Positions 1-5,808 of a DNA stretch of 5,808 nt are shown one piece after another. The notes under the pieces were generated by a model. It worked only from the letters and a program-made list of their open reading frames with translations, was not told the origin of the DNA and made no database searches. Source of the stretch: Fidelibacterota bacterium TCS55 (GTDB lineage: Bacteria > Fidelibacterota > Marinisomatia > Marinisomatales > TCS55). Numbering within the stretch: position 1 is the first letter of the stretch; each line of letters begins with the position of its first letter. The stretch covers positions 1 to 5,808 of the forward strand of contig CAJJBS010000136.1 of the NCBI GenBank assembly GCA_905182385.1, written 5' to 3'. Made by a program: the position numbers and the translations under genes.

Positions 1-1616
1 GGGTCTAATTTCTTATAGAAGTTTGAAAGAGAAGGCTTTGCAAAATATTCATGACCAACATTGTGCTCTGCAGGATACTCTGCACCTCTTAGATCGAAGG
101 TCTTTAATAATTTTTTCTTTAATTCTTTTACATCAACTCCTTTTTTAACAATATAATTTTGATGTAATACATGACAAAATAGATGACCATAATACAGTTT
201 AATTTCAAATAACTTATCAATCTCAGGTGGTAATTTTTCAAACCAGTCTTTTTCATTCCGAGGAAATGCAATATCTAAAGACATGATTTCTCCAGACGTT
301 GTTTGATTCATTGCATGATAACGAGCTACTGCACTTGCAGCAACAAAACGATGCAAAATAGCTTTTTTAGCTTCTTTATCAGTACAAATAAAAAAAGAAC
401 CTTCATCCTTTAAGAAAAAATTTTCAAAATAATCTTTTGCTTCGTTAATCCCTTCATCCGACGTTTCAATTATCCAGTGATGCTCATACTGAGATCGAAA
501 TTCTTCCATTCGCTGCGGTAGGTGATTAGGCCAAAAATTACTTAAAAACTGCATCAATCTTTCTGAAAATTTATTTGGAAGAAAATTGAGCTTTTCAGCT
601 ATCAGATCTATTTTACGTTTAAACTCAAAAAACTTTGGAATAAAGCTAGGTCCTATTTTGTCAATAGCTATAAAAGTGTCTTTACTGTATTTTTTAGCAG
701 CATCATAGCAGTCTCTGTGTAAATACTCACCTGAGGTAGGAAGATTTTTAAACTTAGATAAAATATCTCTACGAATTTTACCCAATACATACGGACTATT
801 TGTCCCTAAATAAAATACCTTAGTACGCTTTGGAATTGGATACGTATCTAAACGAACTGCAAAAACAGCAATTTTTCCAGCACAACCTGATGCACCATAC
901 AAGCGTCGCTTATCTGCATTAAATCGCGCAGGTGTACTTGCATCTACATCCCTTAATCGTTCTTGATAAACATTGTCAGATGCAAGTTTATTAGAAAACT
1001 GTATATTATCTATATTATAATTTTCAGTTTGAAGGTTGGTCAGAATTTCTTCAGGTGAAGAGCCAAGCTCAATACCTAAATCATTAACTAATACAAGTTT
1101 TCCATCCTTAGTAATTTGAGCATAGAGTGAAAGTTCTGTGTAAGCTGGTCCTCTTTTTATTAATGCACCACCAGAATTATTACAAATACCACCTACAATT
1201 GAAGCGCCTATGCAAGAAGAACCAATGACAGAATGTGGTTCTCTTCCATAAGAAAATAGTTTGTTCTCTAGTCCAAATAATGTACTTCCAGAAAAGCCCA
1301 CAATTTGCTTACCATCATTTATTATATGTATATCGCTAATTCTCATAGTGTTTATGACAAGAATAGAACGATCATAATCATTTCCGTTGGGAGTAGAACC
1401 ACCAGTTAAACCTGTATTAGCAGCTTGCATAATAACAATGATATCTAAATCCACACATAACTGTAAAATTTTCCAAATTTCAAGTAATGAACCTGGTTTT
1501 GCAACAGCTAAAGCTTCGCCTTCTCCAAATCTCCATCCTTTACAATAACGTTCTTTACTCCATTTAGATGTAAGGATATATTTTTCACCTGTAATAGCTA
1601 TTAAATCTTGAATCAA
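1..1616 (-). CDS. dld: Quinone-dependent D-lactate dehydrogenase (FAD, membrane-associated), C-terminus cut by window edge
   Basis: This enzyme oxidises D-lactate to pyruvate and passes electrons through FAD to the quinone pool at the inner face of the cytoplasmic membrane. The 538 visible residues match E. coli Dld along their length with no internal stop or frame break. The FAD-binding (PCMH-type) domain covers about residues 30-200, with NTGLTGGSTPNGNDYDR at 67-83, GREPHSVIGSSCIGAS at 124-139 and GGICNNSGG at 142-150. SGCAGK lies at 243-248. The C-terminal Dld membrane-binding domain includes YEHH near 377-380 and EHNVGH at 517-522. By comparison with the E. coli enzyme about 20 residues are missing beyond base 1. 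The frame is open only from base 1661 and contains no ATG or GTG near its start; TTG at 1616 is chosen because homology begins there (IQDLIAITG aligns with E. coli LNELARLVG). The gene follows the thioesterase gene in the same direction after a 64-base gap. Identity is very secure; the start is uncertain. Confidence 0.96.
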   Translation of the reverse strand, partial: MIQDLIAITGEKYILTSKWSKERYCKGWRFGEGEALAVAKPGSLLEIWKILQLCVDLDIIVIMQAANTGLTGGSTPNGNDYDRSILVINTMRISDIHIINDGKQIVGFSGSTLFGLENKLFSYGREPHSVIGSSCIGASIVGGICNNSGGALIKRGPAYTELSLYAQITKDGKLVLVNDLGIELGSSPEEILTNLQTENYNIDNIQFSNKLASDNVYQERLRDVDASTPARFNADKRRLYGASGCAGKIAVFAVRLDTYPIPKRTKVFYLGTNSPYVLGKIRRDILSKFKNLPTSGEYLHRDCYDAAKKYSKDTFIAIDKIGPSFIPKFFEFKRKIDLIAEKLNFLPNKFSERLMQFLSNFWPNHLPQRMEEFRSQYEHHWIIETSDEGINEAKDYFENFFLKDEGSFFICTDKEAKKAILHRFVAASAVARYHAMNQTTSGEIMSLDIAFPRNEKDWFEKLPPEIDKLFEIKLYYGHLFCHVLHQNYIVKKGVDVKELKKKLLKTFDLRGAEYPAEHNVGHEYFAKPSLSNFYKKLD

Positions 1617-1636
1617 TGCTGTTTCATCTCGTACAT
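1613..1636 (-). other. Seven-codon mini-ORF (MYEMKQH) overlapping the dld start, or the frameshifted true dld N-terminus
   Basis: An ATG at 1636-1634 sits just downstream of a good Shine-Dalgarno sequence but is out of frame with dld. It reads M-Y-E-M-K-Q-H and stops at TGA (1615-1613), which overlaps the in-frame TTG (1616-1614) as TTGA. Two explanations fit. It may be a short leader whose termination hands ribosomes to the dld TTG start. Alternatively, one base has been lost in this stretch, by mutation or assembly error, and this is the real dld start: adding one base would give an N-terminus of the type MYEMKQ-x-LIQDL, close in length to that of other Dld proteins. The sequence alone does not decide between them. 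Confidence 0.45.
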
Positions 1637-1639
1637 ATT

Positions 1640-1646
1640 CTCCTCT
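1640..1646 (-). promoter_or_regulatory. Shine-Dalgarno sequence upstream of dld
   Basis: AGAGGAG on the minus strand is the strongest ribosome-binding site seen in the window. It is well placed for the ATG at 1636 (5 bases from AGAGG to the ATG) but 23 bases from the TTG at 1616, the first in-frame start that homology supports. This mismatch is what makes the dld start suspicious. Confidence 0.6.
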
Positions 1647-1680
1647 ATGAATATCTAAGTTTTAGGAAATTGTTATTTTT

Positions 1681-2112
1681 CTAAGAATGTTCAAACGCAT
1701 CCCTAACAGCTTTTGGAATAAGAATGGTTTGTTGGGATTTATAATTAAAAGAAACTGTACCAAAGGTTCCTGTTACTATTGGCGTTAAACTCTTTTTATC
1801 AAATATTGCTGAAAATATATCAAAGCTTTTAGTCCCTAATCTTGAAATTCGGCAACCAATATCATAGATGTTAGGATAAGAAGATTGTCTTAAATAAGTT
1901 ATTTCCATTTTACCTAAGATTACACTTTCATCTTCTTCCCACCTATTAATATTTATTCCTAAAGAATCTAAGAATTCTACTCTTGCTGATTCAAAATATG
2001 ATAAATAAACTGAATTGTTTATATGGCGAAGTGCGTCCATATCAACCCAACGGGCTTCAACACTTTTTATAAAATTAAAGTCTTCTCTTTTAATATTATT
2101 TAAATTTATCAT
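1681..2112 (-). CDS. Hotdog-fold acyl-CoA thioesterase (4HBT / YbgC-like)
   Basis: The product is a 143-residue cytoplasmic protein, the usual length for single-domain 4HBT-family thioesterases, which hydrolyse acyl-CoA to free acid and CoA. The signature is RWVDMDALRHINN at residues 21-33, followed by VYLSYFESARVEFL at 35-48. D26 aligns with the catalytic Asp17 of Pseudomonas 4-hydroxybenzoyl-CoA thioesterase. The later strands (GKMEITYLR, RLGTKSFDIF, GTFGTVSFNY) and the ending IPKAVRDAF are also typical. One oddity is R29, where relatives usually have Gly (DALGHVNN). The start is taken at ATG 2112, which overlaps the upstream stop as TAATG and has AAGG five bases before it; an in-frame ATG at 2139 would add nine residues inside the upstream gene and is less likely. 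Acyl-chain preference cannot be read from the sequence. YbgC-type, fatty acyl-CoA or aromatic acyl-CoA activity are all possible. Confidence 0.88.
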   Translation of the reverse strand: MINLNNIKREDFNFIKSVEARWVDMDALRHINNSVYLSYFESARVEFLDSLGININRWEEDESVILGKMEITYLRQSSYPNIYDIGCRISRLGTKSFDIFSAIFDKKSLTPIVTGTFGTVSFNYKSQQTILIPKAVRDAFEHS

Positions 2113-4124
2113 TATTGCCTTGGTTGTAGTTGGGCCCATGGTGAATTGTATGCAGGATGTCCATTATTTATTAACATTGTAGGACTTGTAGTTGGGGCTT
2201 CATTTATACTTTTAATAAACATTGCATCAGCATTTTCTAATCTAAAAAGTACTTTATCATTTTCAATCCATTCCGCATATCTTGCGCCAGGCTGCAAAAG
2301 TTTAACAATTGAAGCGTTAACGTTTAAATCATAAATATAAAGATTGTAGTCTGCACCTTTAGTCCAAAAAATAGCTTTAGTTCCATCAGGCGACCATCTA
2401 ATATTTCGAAAATATTTGCTTTGCTCTGGAAGAACATTATCAACACCTTCAATCTTAATTATATTATTTGATATGATATTGCGGTTTTGATCAAGTTCCA
2501 ATAAATATAAGCTTTCAGTTTCTTTAACATAGAGGACTTTATTCTTCAGGGGTGACATTCTAGGCATGATATACCTGATGCCTTTAAGACTTTTATTAGA
2601 AGGTTCTAATAAAAGAGTGTCAATATTACTACCATCTAAACCAGAAGTGAAAATTCCTTGAGGGCCTAGATTATTAAGATATGGATTTTTTATTTGTGAA
2701 TATAATATCTCATCAATACTTATAATTTCAGGATCAGAAAACCATTCATTATTATCTTGTATTTTGATTACTATTTCGTCATCACTTGTAGAAAAATCTA
2801 CATAATATAAATTATGATCTTCTCCTGTATAAATACCTTTAGTTTGATCACTGTTAAAGGATATATCTTGTGGCTCTTTCCCGTCAATTATTCTCAAGCC
2901 ACTACCATCTTCATTCAGTACTATACCCATACCATTTTCAATTAATGCATAAATCTTTTTTCCTTTTTGTATCCAAACGGGAAACTTTGCATTAACGCTC
3001 GTCTTTTTTAAGGTAAAAAATAATTTTGCACCTAGGTTGTAAAGATTTAAATCATCGCCAAGGTCACGAATAAAATCAAGAGTTACAATTTTTTGAAACG
3101 AAGAAGCAGGTTGAATATTGCTTAATGATGAATTTCCCCATTGATCATTCAATCTAACTCTGAAATATGATTCTTTATCATTTTCGATATCTATTAATGT
3201 TTCAATATCATTTTTTAAATTAATTGTTTTTATTAAAGTTGTTGATGAATCTGGCAAGGATATTTCTTCAATTGTATAATTTTCGAAGTCATCGTTAATA
3301 GAATTCATAATTGCTTTTGACCATTTAAATATAAACTTATTATTCTCAAAAGTTATTGTATCAAGTAAAACTGATTCTGGAGAGTTATCAATTGGTAATA
3401 AAAAGACACTATTCTCCAAACTTGTTTTTTGACCCATACTATCTTCAACACCAATCCAAAACCAATTTTCTTTTAATACCGTAAAATTTGTAGTGTCTAA
3501 TGACAATACATTACTATCATAAATAGTTTTATATAATGTCTTGTTAGAAAAGTCATTTAAATGTGAATGGAAAATGTTATAATTTTTAAAATTGTATGTT
3601 GATTTACTCCATATCACGCTCATTGTTTTCGGAGGTTTATTCATATATGTAACTGATAGTATTTTTAAACTATCAGGCTTAGTAGGGAGAATATTCGGAA
3701 CTAATCTAATAGAATTATAATTAGAAACATTGGTGTCACCATTTTCCATTATAGCATAAGCGTAAATTCGGTATTTATATTCAAAAGGATCAGGACTTTT
3801 CAAAAGATTAATTAAAAATTTTAAATCAACAGTATCAATTAATGATAGTTCAGCATCATCACTTAGATCTGGATTATCTTTTAAATATAAAATTGAATCT
3901 TCCCAACTTTCCTCTCCAACTTTTCTATCAATAAAAAAACCATTAGAAGGGCGACCTTTTCGATTCCAAGTTAATTTAAATTGACCTTCACCAAGTTCTT
4001 CAGCTGATACATTCTGAGGCGTCCAAAGATCCCGATTACTATTTGGATCATAAGGATTATCCCATTCTCGAGCATCTTCACATGCAATAATAAAAAATAA
4101 TATTAAAATGATACAGCGAATCAT
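2112..4124 (-). CDS. Lipoprotein with fibronectin type III-like domains and a C-terminal TolB-like six-bladed beta-propeller
   Basis: The product has 670 residues. A lipoprotein signal peptide (MIRCIILILFFIIAC) places the lipidated Cys at residue 15. Glu at +2 rather than Asp suggests the outer membrane by the E. coli rule. A WDNPYDPN motif follows at 21-28, as in many FCB-group surface lipoproteins. About residues 35-345 look like three FN3-type modules, with TPQNVSAEE...FKLTWNR, a second beginning near LPTKPDSLKI, and a third near SPESVLLDTI...FIFKWSK. About 375-650 form a propeller: six blade-like segments can be counted, the clearest containing IRWSPDGTKAIFW near 572, the PD40/TolB blade consensus. 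The start at ATG 4124 overlaps the upstream TGA as ATGA. An in-frame GTG at 4136 would add MVKK, giving a more basic n-region, and cannot be excluded. No enzymatic motif is seen; a binding or scaffold role in the envelope is inferred. Exact domain borders are estimates. Confidence 0.85.
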   Translation of the reverse strand: MIRCIILILFFIIACEDAREWDNPYDPNSNRDLWTPQNVSAEELGEGQFKLTWNRKGRPSNGFFIDRKVGEESWEDSILYLKDNPDLSDDAELSLIDTVDLKFLINLLKSPDPFEYKYRIYAYAIMENGDTNVSNYNSIRLVPNILPTKPDSLKILSVTYMNKPPKTMSVIWSKSTYNFKNYNIFHSHLNDFSNKTLYKTIYDSNVLSLDTTNFTVLKENWFWIGVEDSMGQKTSLENSVFLLPIDNSPESVLLDTITFENNKFIFKWSKAIMNSINDDFENYTIEEISLPDSSTTLIKTINLKNDIETLIDIENDKESYFRVRLNDQWGNSSLSNIQPASSFQKIVTLDFIRDLGDDLNLYNLGAKLFFTLKKTSVNAKFPVWIQKGKKIYALIENGMGIVLNEDGSGLRIIDGKEPQDISFNSDQTKGIYTGEDHNLYYVDFSTSDDEIVIKIQDNNEWFSDPEIISIDEILYSQIKNPYLNNLGPQGIFTSGLDGSNIDTLLLEPSNKSLKGIRYIMPRMSPLKNKVLYVKETESLYLLELDQNRNIISNNIIKIEGVDNVLPEQSKYFRNIRWSPDGTKAIFWTKGADYNLYIYDLNVNASIVKLLQPGARYAEWIENDKVLFRLENADAMFIKSINEAPTTSPTMLINNGHPAYNSPWAQLQPRQ
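2118..2121 (-). promoter_or_regulatory. Ribosome-binding site of the thioesterase gene, inside the upstream CDS
   Basis: AAGG lies five bases before the ATG at 2112 and within the last codons of the lipoprotein gene (CCA AGG CAA TAA). With the TAATG stop/start overlap it supports the 2112 start over the ATG at 2139 and implies translational coupling to the lipoprotein gene. Confidence 0.5.
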
Positions 4125-5317
4125 CTTTTTAACCACTGATCCATTTCTAAATATTTTGCGTGAAAATATATAGTGGGCACTAGAAAAAAAGCAGATAATA
4201 TATCAACAACAGGTTTTTGATTATCTAATTGTTCAATATCATTATGTTTATTAAGTCCATCTTCAATTGAAGAGCCGTAATTAGAGTAAATACTCTCTGA
4301 TTTAAACTGTAAATAAGTACGATAACCTGAGCTGAGGGCTAAGAAACCTATCATTATATTTCTTTTTAACTTATAACGATTTTTTTCCTTTACAATATCT
4401 GAGATAAGAAAGATTTCAGGGTTCACTTCTGTAGTCCTTCTATGTCTAATATTAAAAGTACCCTTATTAATAATATGCGTGTTTGATTCTAAATGATATT
4501 TTCCTTGATTTAGCTTTTTAAATTTTATAGTCCCTTTTTTTAATAAAAATCTATCTTCACCACTGTTAGATACAATTACAATTCCTCCTGGTAAAGGTTT
4601 ACCAAAAGCTACGTTTCCTATTTGTGGAACTCTTCTTTGTAATTCAACATATATAATATCAGAATTATCTTCAGGAAGCTGTTTTAGTCTATAAGGCTCA
4701 TATAATTCCTTTAAAATTATAATTGGTCTACTTTCAAGCATTACTCTATCTAAAGCCATTGGCGTTGATCCACTAAGCGTATCGTTCCCGACTCGAACCA
4801 TCGCTCCAGTCGGATTCGTCTTTATATAAACTAAGTTTTGTCTACGATGAACCTCCATTGGAACCCTAGATGACATTAGTAATTCAGCTACATTATGCAT
4901 TCCTCTAGTTCTAAGTCCCTCAATTGATAGTTCATGATCATATGTTACAACATTAAGGACTCTTCCATTTTCTGAATTAAATAGATGCGCTTCAATAACA
5001 TATACCTCACCAATTTTTGCAATATGAGCTGCTACCATCCACTCTTGATCTAAAAGCATTGAGCTGATAACGGAACATGTCATTGTATTACAAGAAGGTG
5101 AGTCATAACCAGAGACTTCAAGAATAGATTTCATATCATCATAATCTAAAACTCTTAATGTGTCCATTTTAAGTAATTCAATACGGAATTGAGCACTTAA
5201 AGATTTAAGTTCATCAGCATGTATTTCTTCACCAGAAAAATCAAGTACAGCAATTGAATGATCTTCTGCAAATGCAAAAGAAAGTAAAACAAAAATAATT
5301 ATATAAATTTTACGCAT
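4121..5317 (-). CDS. Exported CsgG/TolB-N-like domain protein with PEGA domain and C-terminal hydrophobic segments
   Basis: The product has 398 residues. The Sec signal peptide MRKIYIIIFVLLSFAFA is probably cleaved after A17. Residues 21-150 form an alpha/beta domain opening with IAVLDFSG (22-29), of the CsgG/TolB-N/LpoB type, with a C-x4-C pair (C76, C81) that could form a disulfide. Residues about 162-228 match a PEGA domain (VYIKTNPTGAMVRVGND, then GSTPM). A further beta-rich stretch spans about 232-305. Two hydrophobic segments (about 320-336 and 369-385) flank a polar linker and could form a membrane hairpin or amphipathic helices. No enzymatic motif is present, so a periplasmic or envelope-associated structural role is inferred. 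ATG 5317 is chosen because the signal peptide begins there; a TTG at 5359 would add 14 residues ahead of it. No clear Shine-Dalgarno is visible. The stop overlaps the lipoprotein start (ATGA), so the two products are probably made together. Confidence 0.83.
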   Translation of the reverse strand: MRKIYIIIFVLLSFAFAEDHSIAVLDFSGEEIHADELKSLSAQFRIELLKMDTLRVLDYDDMKSILEVSGYDSPSCNTMTCSVISSMLLDQEWMVAAHIAKIGEVYVIEAHLFNSENGRVLNVVTYDHELSIEGLRTRGMHNVAELLMSSRVPMEVHRRQNLVYIKTNPTGAMVRVGNDTLSGSTPMALDRVMLESRPIIILKELYEPYRLKQLPEDNSDIIYVELQRRVPQIGNVAFGKPLPGGIVIVSNSGEDRFLLKKGTIKFKKLNQGKYHLESNTHIINKGTFNIRHRRTTEVNPEIFLISDIVKEKNRYKLKRNIMIGFLALSSGYRTYLQFKSESIYSNYGSSIEDGLNKHNDIEQLDNQKPVVDILSAFFLVPTIYFHAKYLEMDQWLKR

Positions 5318-5378
5318 GAGAATAATATTATGATAAGTCTTTAGCGACGGAATTAACAACCGACTTAATATTTAAATG
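5318..5378. other. Short intergenic gap between the MORN-repeat gene and the CsgG/PEGA gene
   Basis: These 61 bases hold no convincing terminator or promoter. On the minus strand there is a TTGTTA and, 18 bases later, TATCAT, about 9 bases before the ATG at 5317; a transcript from it would have almost no leader. The wide-armed pair TTAACA/TGTTAA is not followed by a T run. The spacing allows the MORN gene to belong to the same operon but does not prove it. Confidence 0.3.
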
Positions 5379-5808
5379 TTAACTTGATTCATCAGAACAA
5401 TCTGCGCAATCACATGTACCATCATTTATAGGTAGGATTGAATCTTTAGAAATATTTTCAATTGAAAAAAGAATTTCGCCTGATTTACAAAAAACTTTAT
5501 TATTTTGAACATTAAAGCGTTCAAAATGAGATCCATCAGCAGAAAACATAGTTACTTGTCCTAGCATTGATGATACATCTGCAATAGCTTTTTTATTACC
5601 ATCGGGATACCACCAATAGGCTAATCCATCTCTTTCACCTTCAACAAAATTAACTTCTTCTTTTTTTTGTCCATCTTCATACCACCATGTTAATTTACCA
5701 GTTAAGACATTTTTTACATAATTTGCTACAGCGTAATTATTTCCATTTTCCCAATATTGCGTAGTTTGTCCAATTTGGTCTCCATTATCCCAAAAAGAAG
5801 TCTCTTTT
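5379..5808 (-). CDS. MORN-like repeat protein, C-terminal 142 residues, with an acidic Cys-rich LDLa-like tail; 5' end outside window
   Basis: The frame is open to the window edge, so the start and any signal peptide lie beyond base 5808. Visible residues 1-104 are tandem repeats of about 23 residues in the MORN_2/YwqK style: each has an aromatic patch followed by [E/D/P][N/D]G, then charged residues and a Gly near the end (YWENG at 18-22, WWYEDGQKK at 41-49, WWYPDGNKK at 65-73). MORN_2 proteins in bacteria are poorly understood and often exported or toxin-antitoxin associated; no catalytic residue is visible. Residues 105-142 break the repeat and hold all four cysteines (107, 132, 134, 137), ending in PINDGTCDCADCSDESS. 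This tail resembles the LDLa-like motif of glucosidase II beta (xNDxxCDCxDGSDE), suggesting calcium binding and an oxidising, extracytoplasmic location. An in-frame ATG at 5567 is internal and not a credible start, because the repeats continue through it. Confidence 0.83.
   Translation of the reverse strand, partial: KETSFWDNGDQIGQTTQYWENGNNYAVANYVKNVLTGKLTWWYEDGQKKEEVNFVEGERDGLAYWWYPDGNKKAIADVSSMLGQVTMFSADGSHFERFNVQNNKVFCKSGEILFSIENISKDSILPINDGTCDCADCSDESS
5496..5807 (-). repeat. Protein-level tandem repeat, about 69-base period (MORN_2-like)
   Basis: Four and a half units can be aligned by translation: visible residues 1-15 (partial), 16-38, 39-61, 62-84 and 85-104. The three middle units are exactly 23 residues each. 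The shared core is an aromatic run, then an acidic residue or Pro, N/D and G, as in QYWENG, WWYEDG, WWYPDG and the degraded MFSADG. The DNA of the units has diverged, so this is an old protein repeat and not a recent duplication. Confidence 0.75.

Noticed and set aside
1..1616. Pseudogene call for dld
   Set aside because: The coding frame is uninterrupted from 1661 to the window edge and all major motifs are intact; only the start is in question, and the missing C-terminus is due to the window boundary.
2146..2334. Plus-strand 62-codon open frame
   Set aside because: It lies wholly antisense to the propeller region of the lipoprotein gene, has no homology that I recognise and no ribosome-binding site; it is a shadow frame.
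4125..4136. GTG start at 4136 for the lipoprotein
   Set aside because: It would improve the charge of the signal peptide (MVKKMIR), but the ATG at 4124 forms a standard ATGA overlap and already gives a workable lipoprotein signal; kept only as an alternative.
5318..5350. Possible sigma70-type promoter (TTGTTA, 18 bases, TATCAT) before the CsgG/PEGA gene
   Set aside because: Both hexamers are imperfect, and the implied start site would fall almost on the ATG; AT-rich sequence yields such matches easily.
5353..5382. Inverted pair TTAACA/TGTTAA spanning the stop of the MORN gene, considered as a terminator or operator
   Set aside because: The arms are only six bases, AT-rich, separated by 18 bases and not followed by a T run; such pairs are expected by chance in this AT-rich DNA.
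5379..5567. Separate 62-residue gene starting at the ATG at 5567
   Set aside because: The same frame stays open to the window edge and the 23-residue repeats run through this ATG, so it is an internal Met of the larger MORN protein.

Overview
The window reads as a single block of five genes, all on the minus strand, so transcription runs from base 5808 toward base 1. The DNA is AT-rich. The order in the direction of transcription is: the 3' part of a MORN-repeat protein, an exported CsgG/TolB-N-like protein with a PEGA domain, an FN3 plus TolB-type beta-propeller lipoprotein, a hotdog-fold acyl-CoA thioesterase, and a quinone-dependent D-lactate dehydrogenase (dld) cut at its C-terminus by the window edge. 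The organism looks like a Gram-negative of the FCB assemblage. The lipoprotein N-terminus (a WDNPYDPN motif just after the lipid cysteine) and the 'AVLDFSG ... Cx4C ... PEGA' protein are styles common in Candidatus Marinimicrobia and its relatives. That placement is an inference, not a proof.

Layout. Bases 5379-5808 hold the C-terminal 142 residues of a protein of 23-residue MORN-like repeats that ends in a small acidic, cysteine-rich tail. A 61-base gap follows. Bases 4121-5317 encode the CsgG/PEGA protein. Its stop overlaps the start of the lipoprotein gene (2112-4124) in an ATGA junction. The lipoprotein gene in turn overlaps the thioesterase gene (1681-2112) in a TAATG junction. After a short gap, dld runs off the left edge. 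No RNA gene, mobile element, CRISPR array or convincing factor-independent terminator was seen, and no gene-free stretch exceeds about 65 bases.

How the genes may work together. The tight junctions suggest that the CsgG/PEGA protein, the propeller lipoprotein and the thioesterase are co-translated. The first two carry, on separate chains, the two fold types found in TolB: an N-terminal alpha/beta domain and a six-bladed propeller. The thioesterase is of the same broad superfamily as YbgC, the first gene of the tol-pal operon. This hints at a divergent envelope module, but the parallel is at fold level only. dld looks like a metabolic passenger.

The most notable oddities are the dld start, where the best Shine-Dalgarno/ATG pair is out of frame and makes a seven-codon mini-ORF ending on TTGA, and the C-terminal tail of the MORN protein, which resembles the calcium-binding LDLa-like motif of eukaryotic glucosidase II beta.
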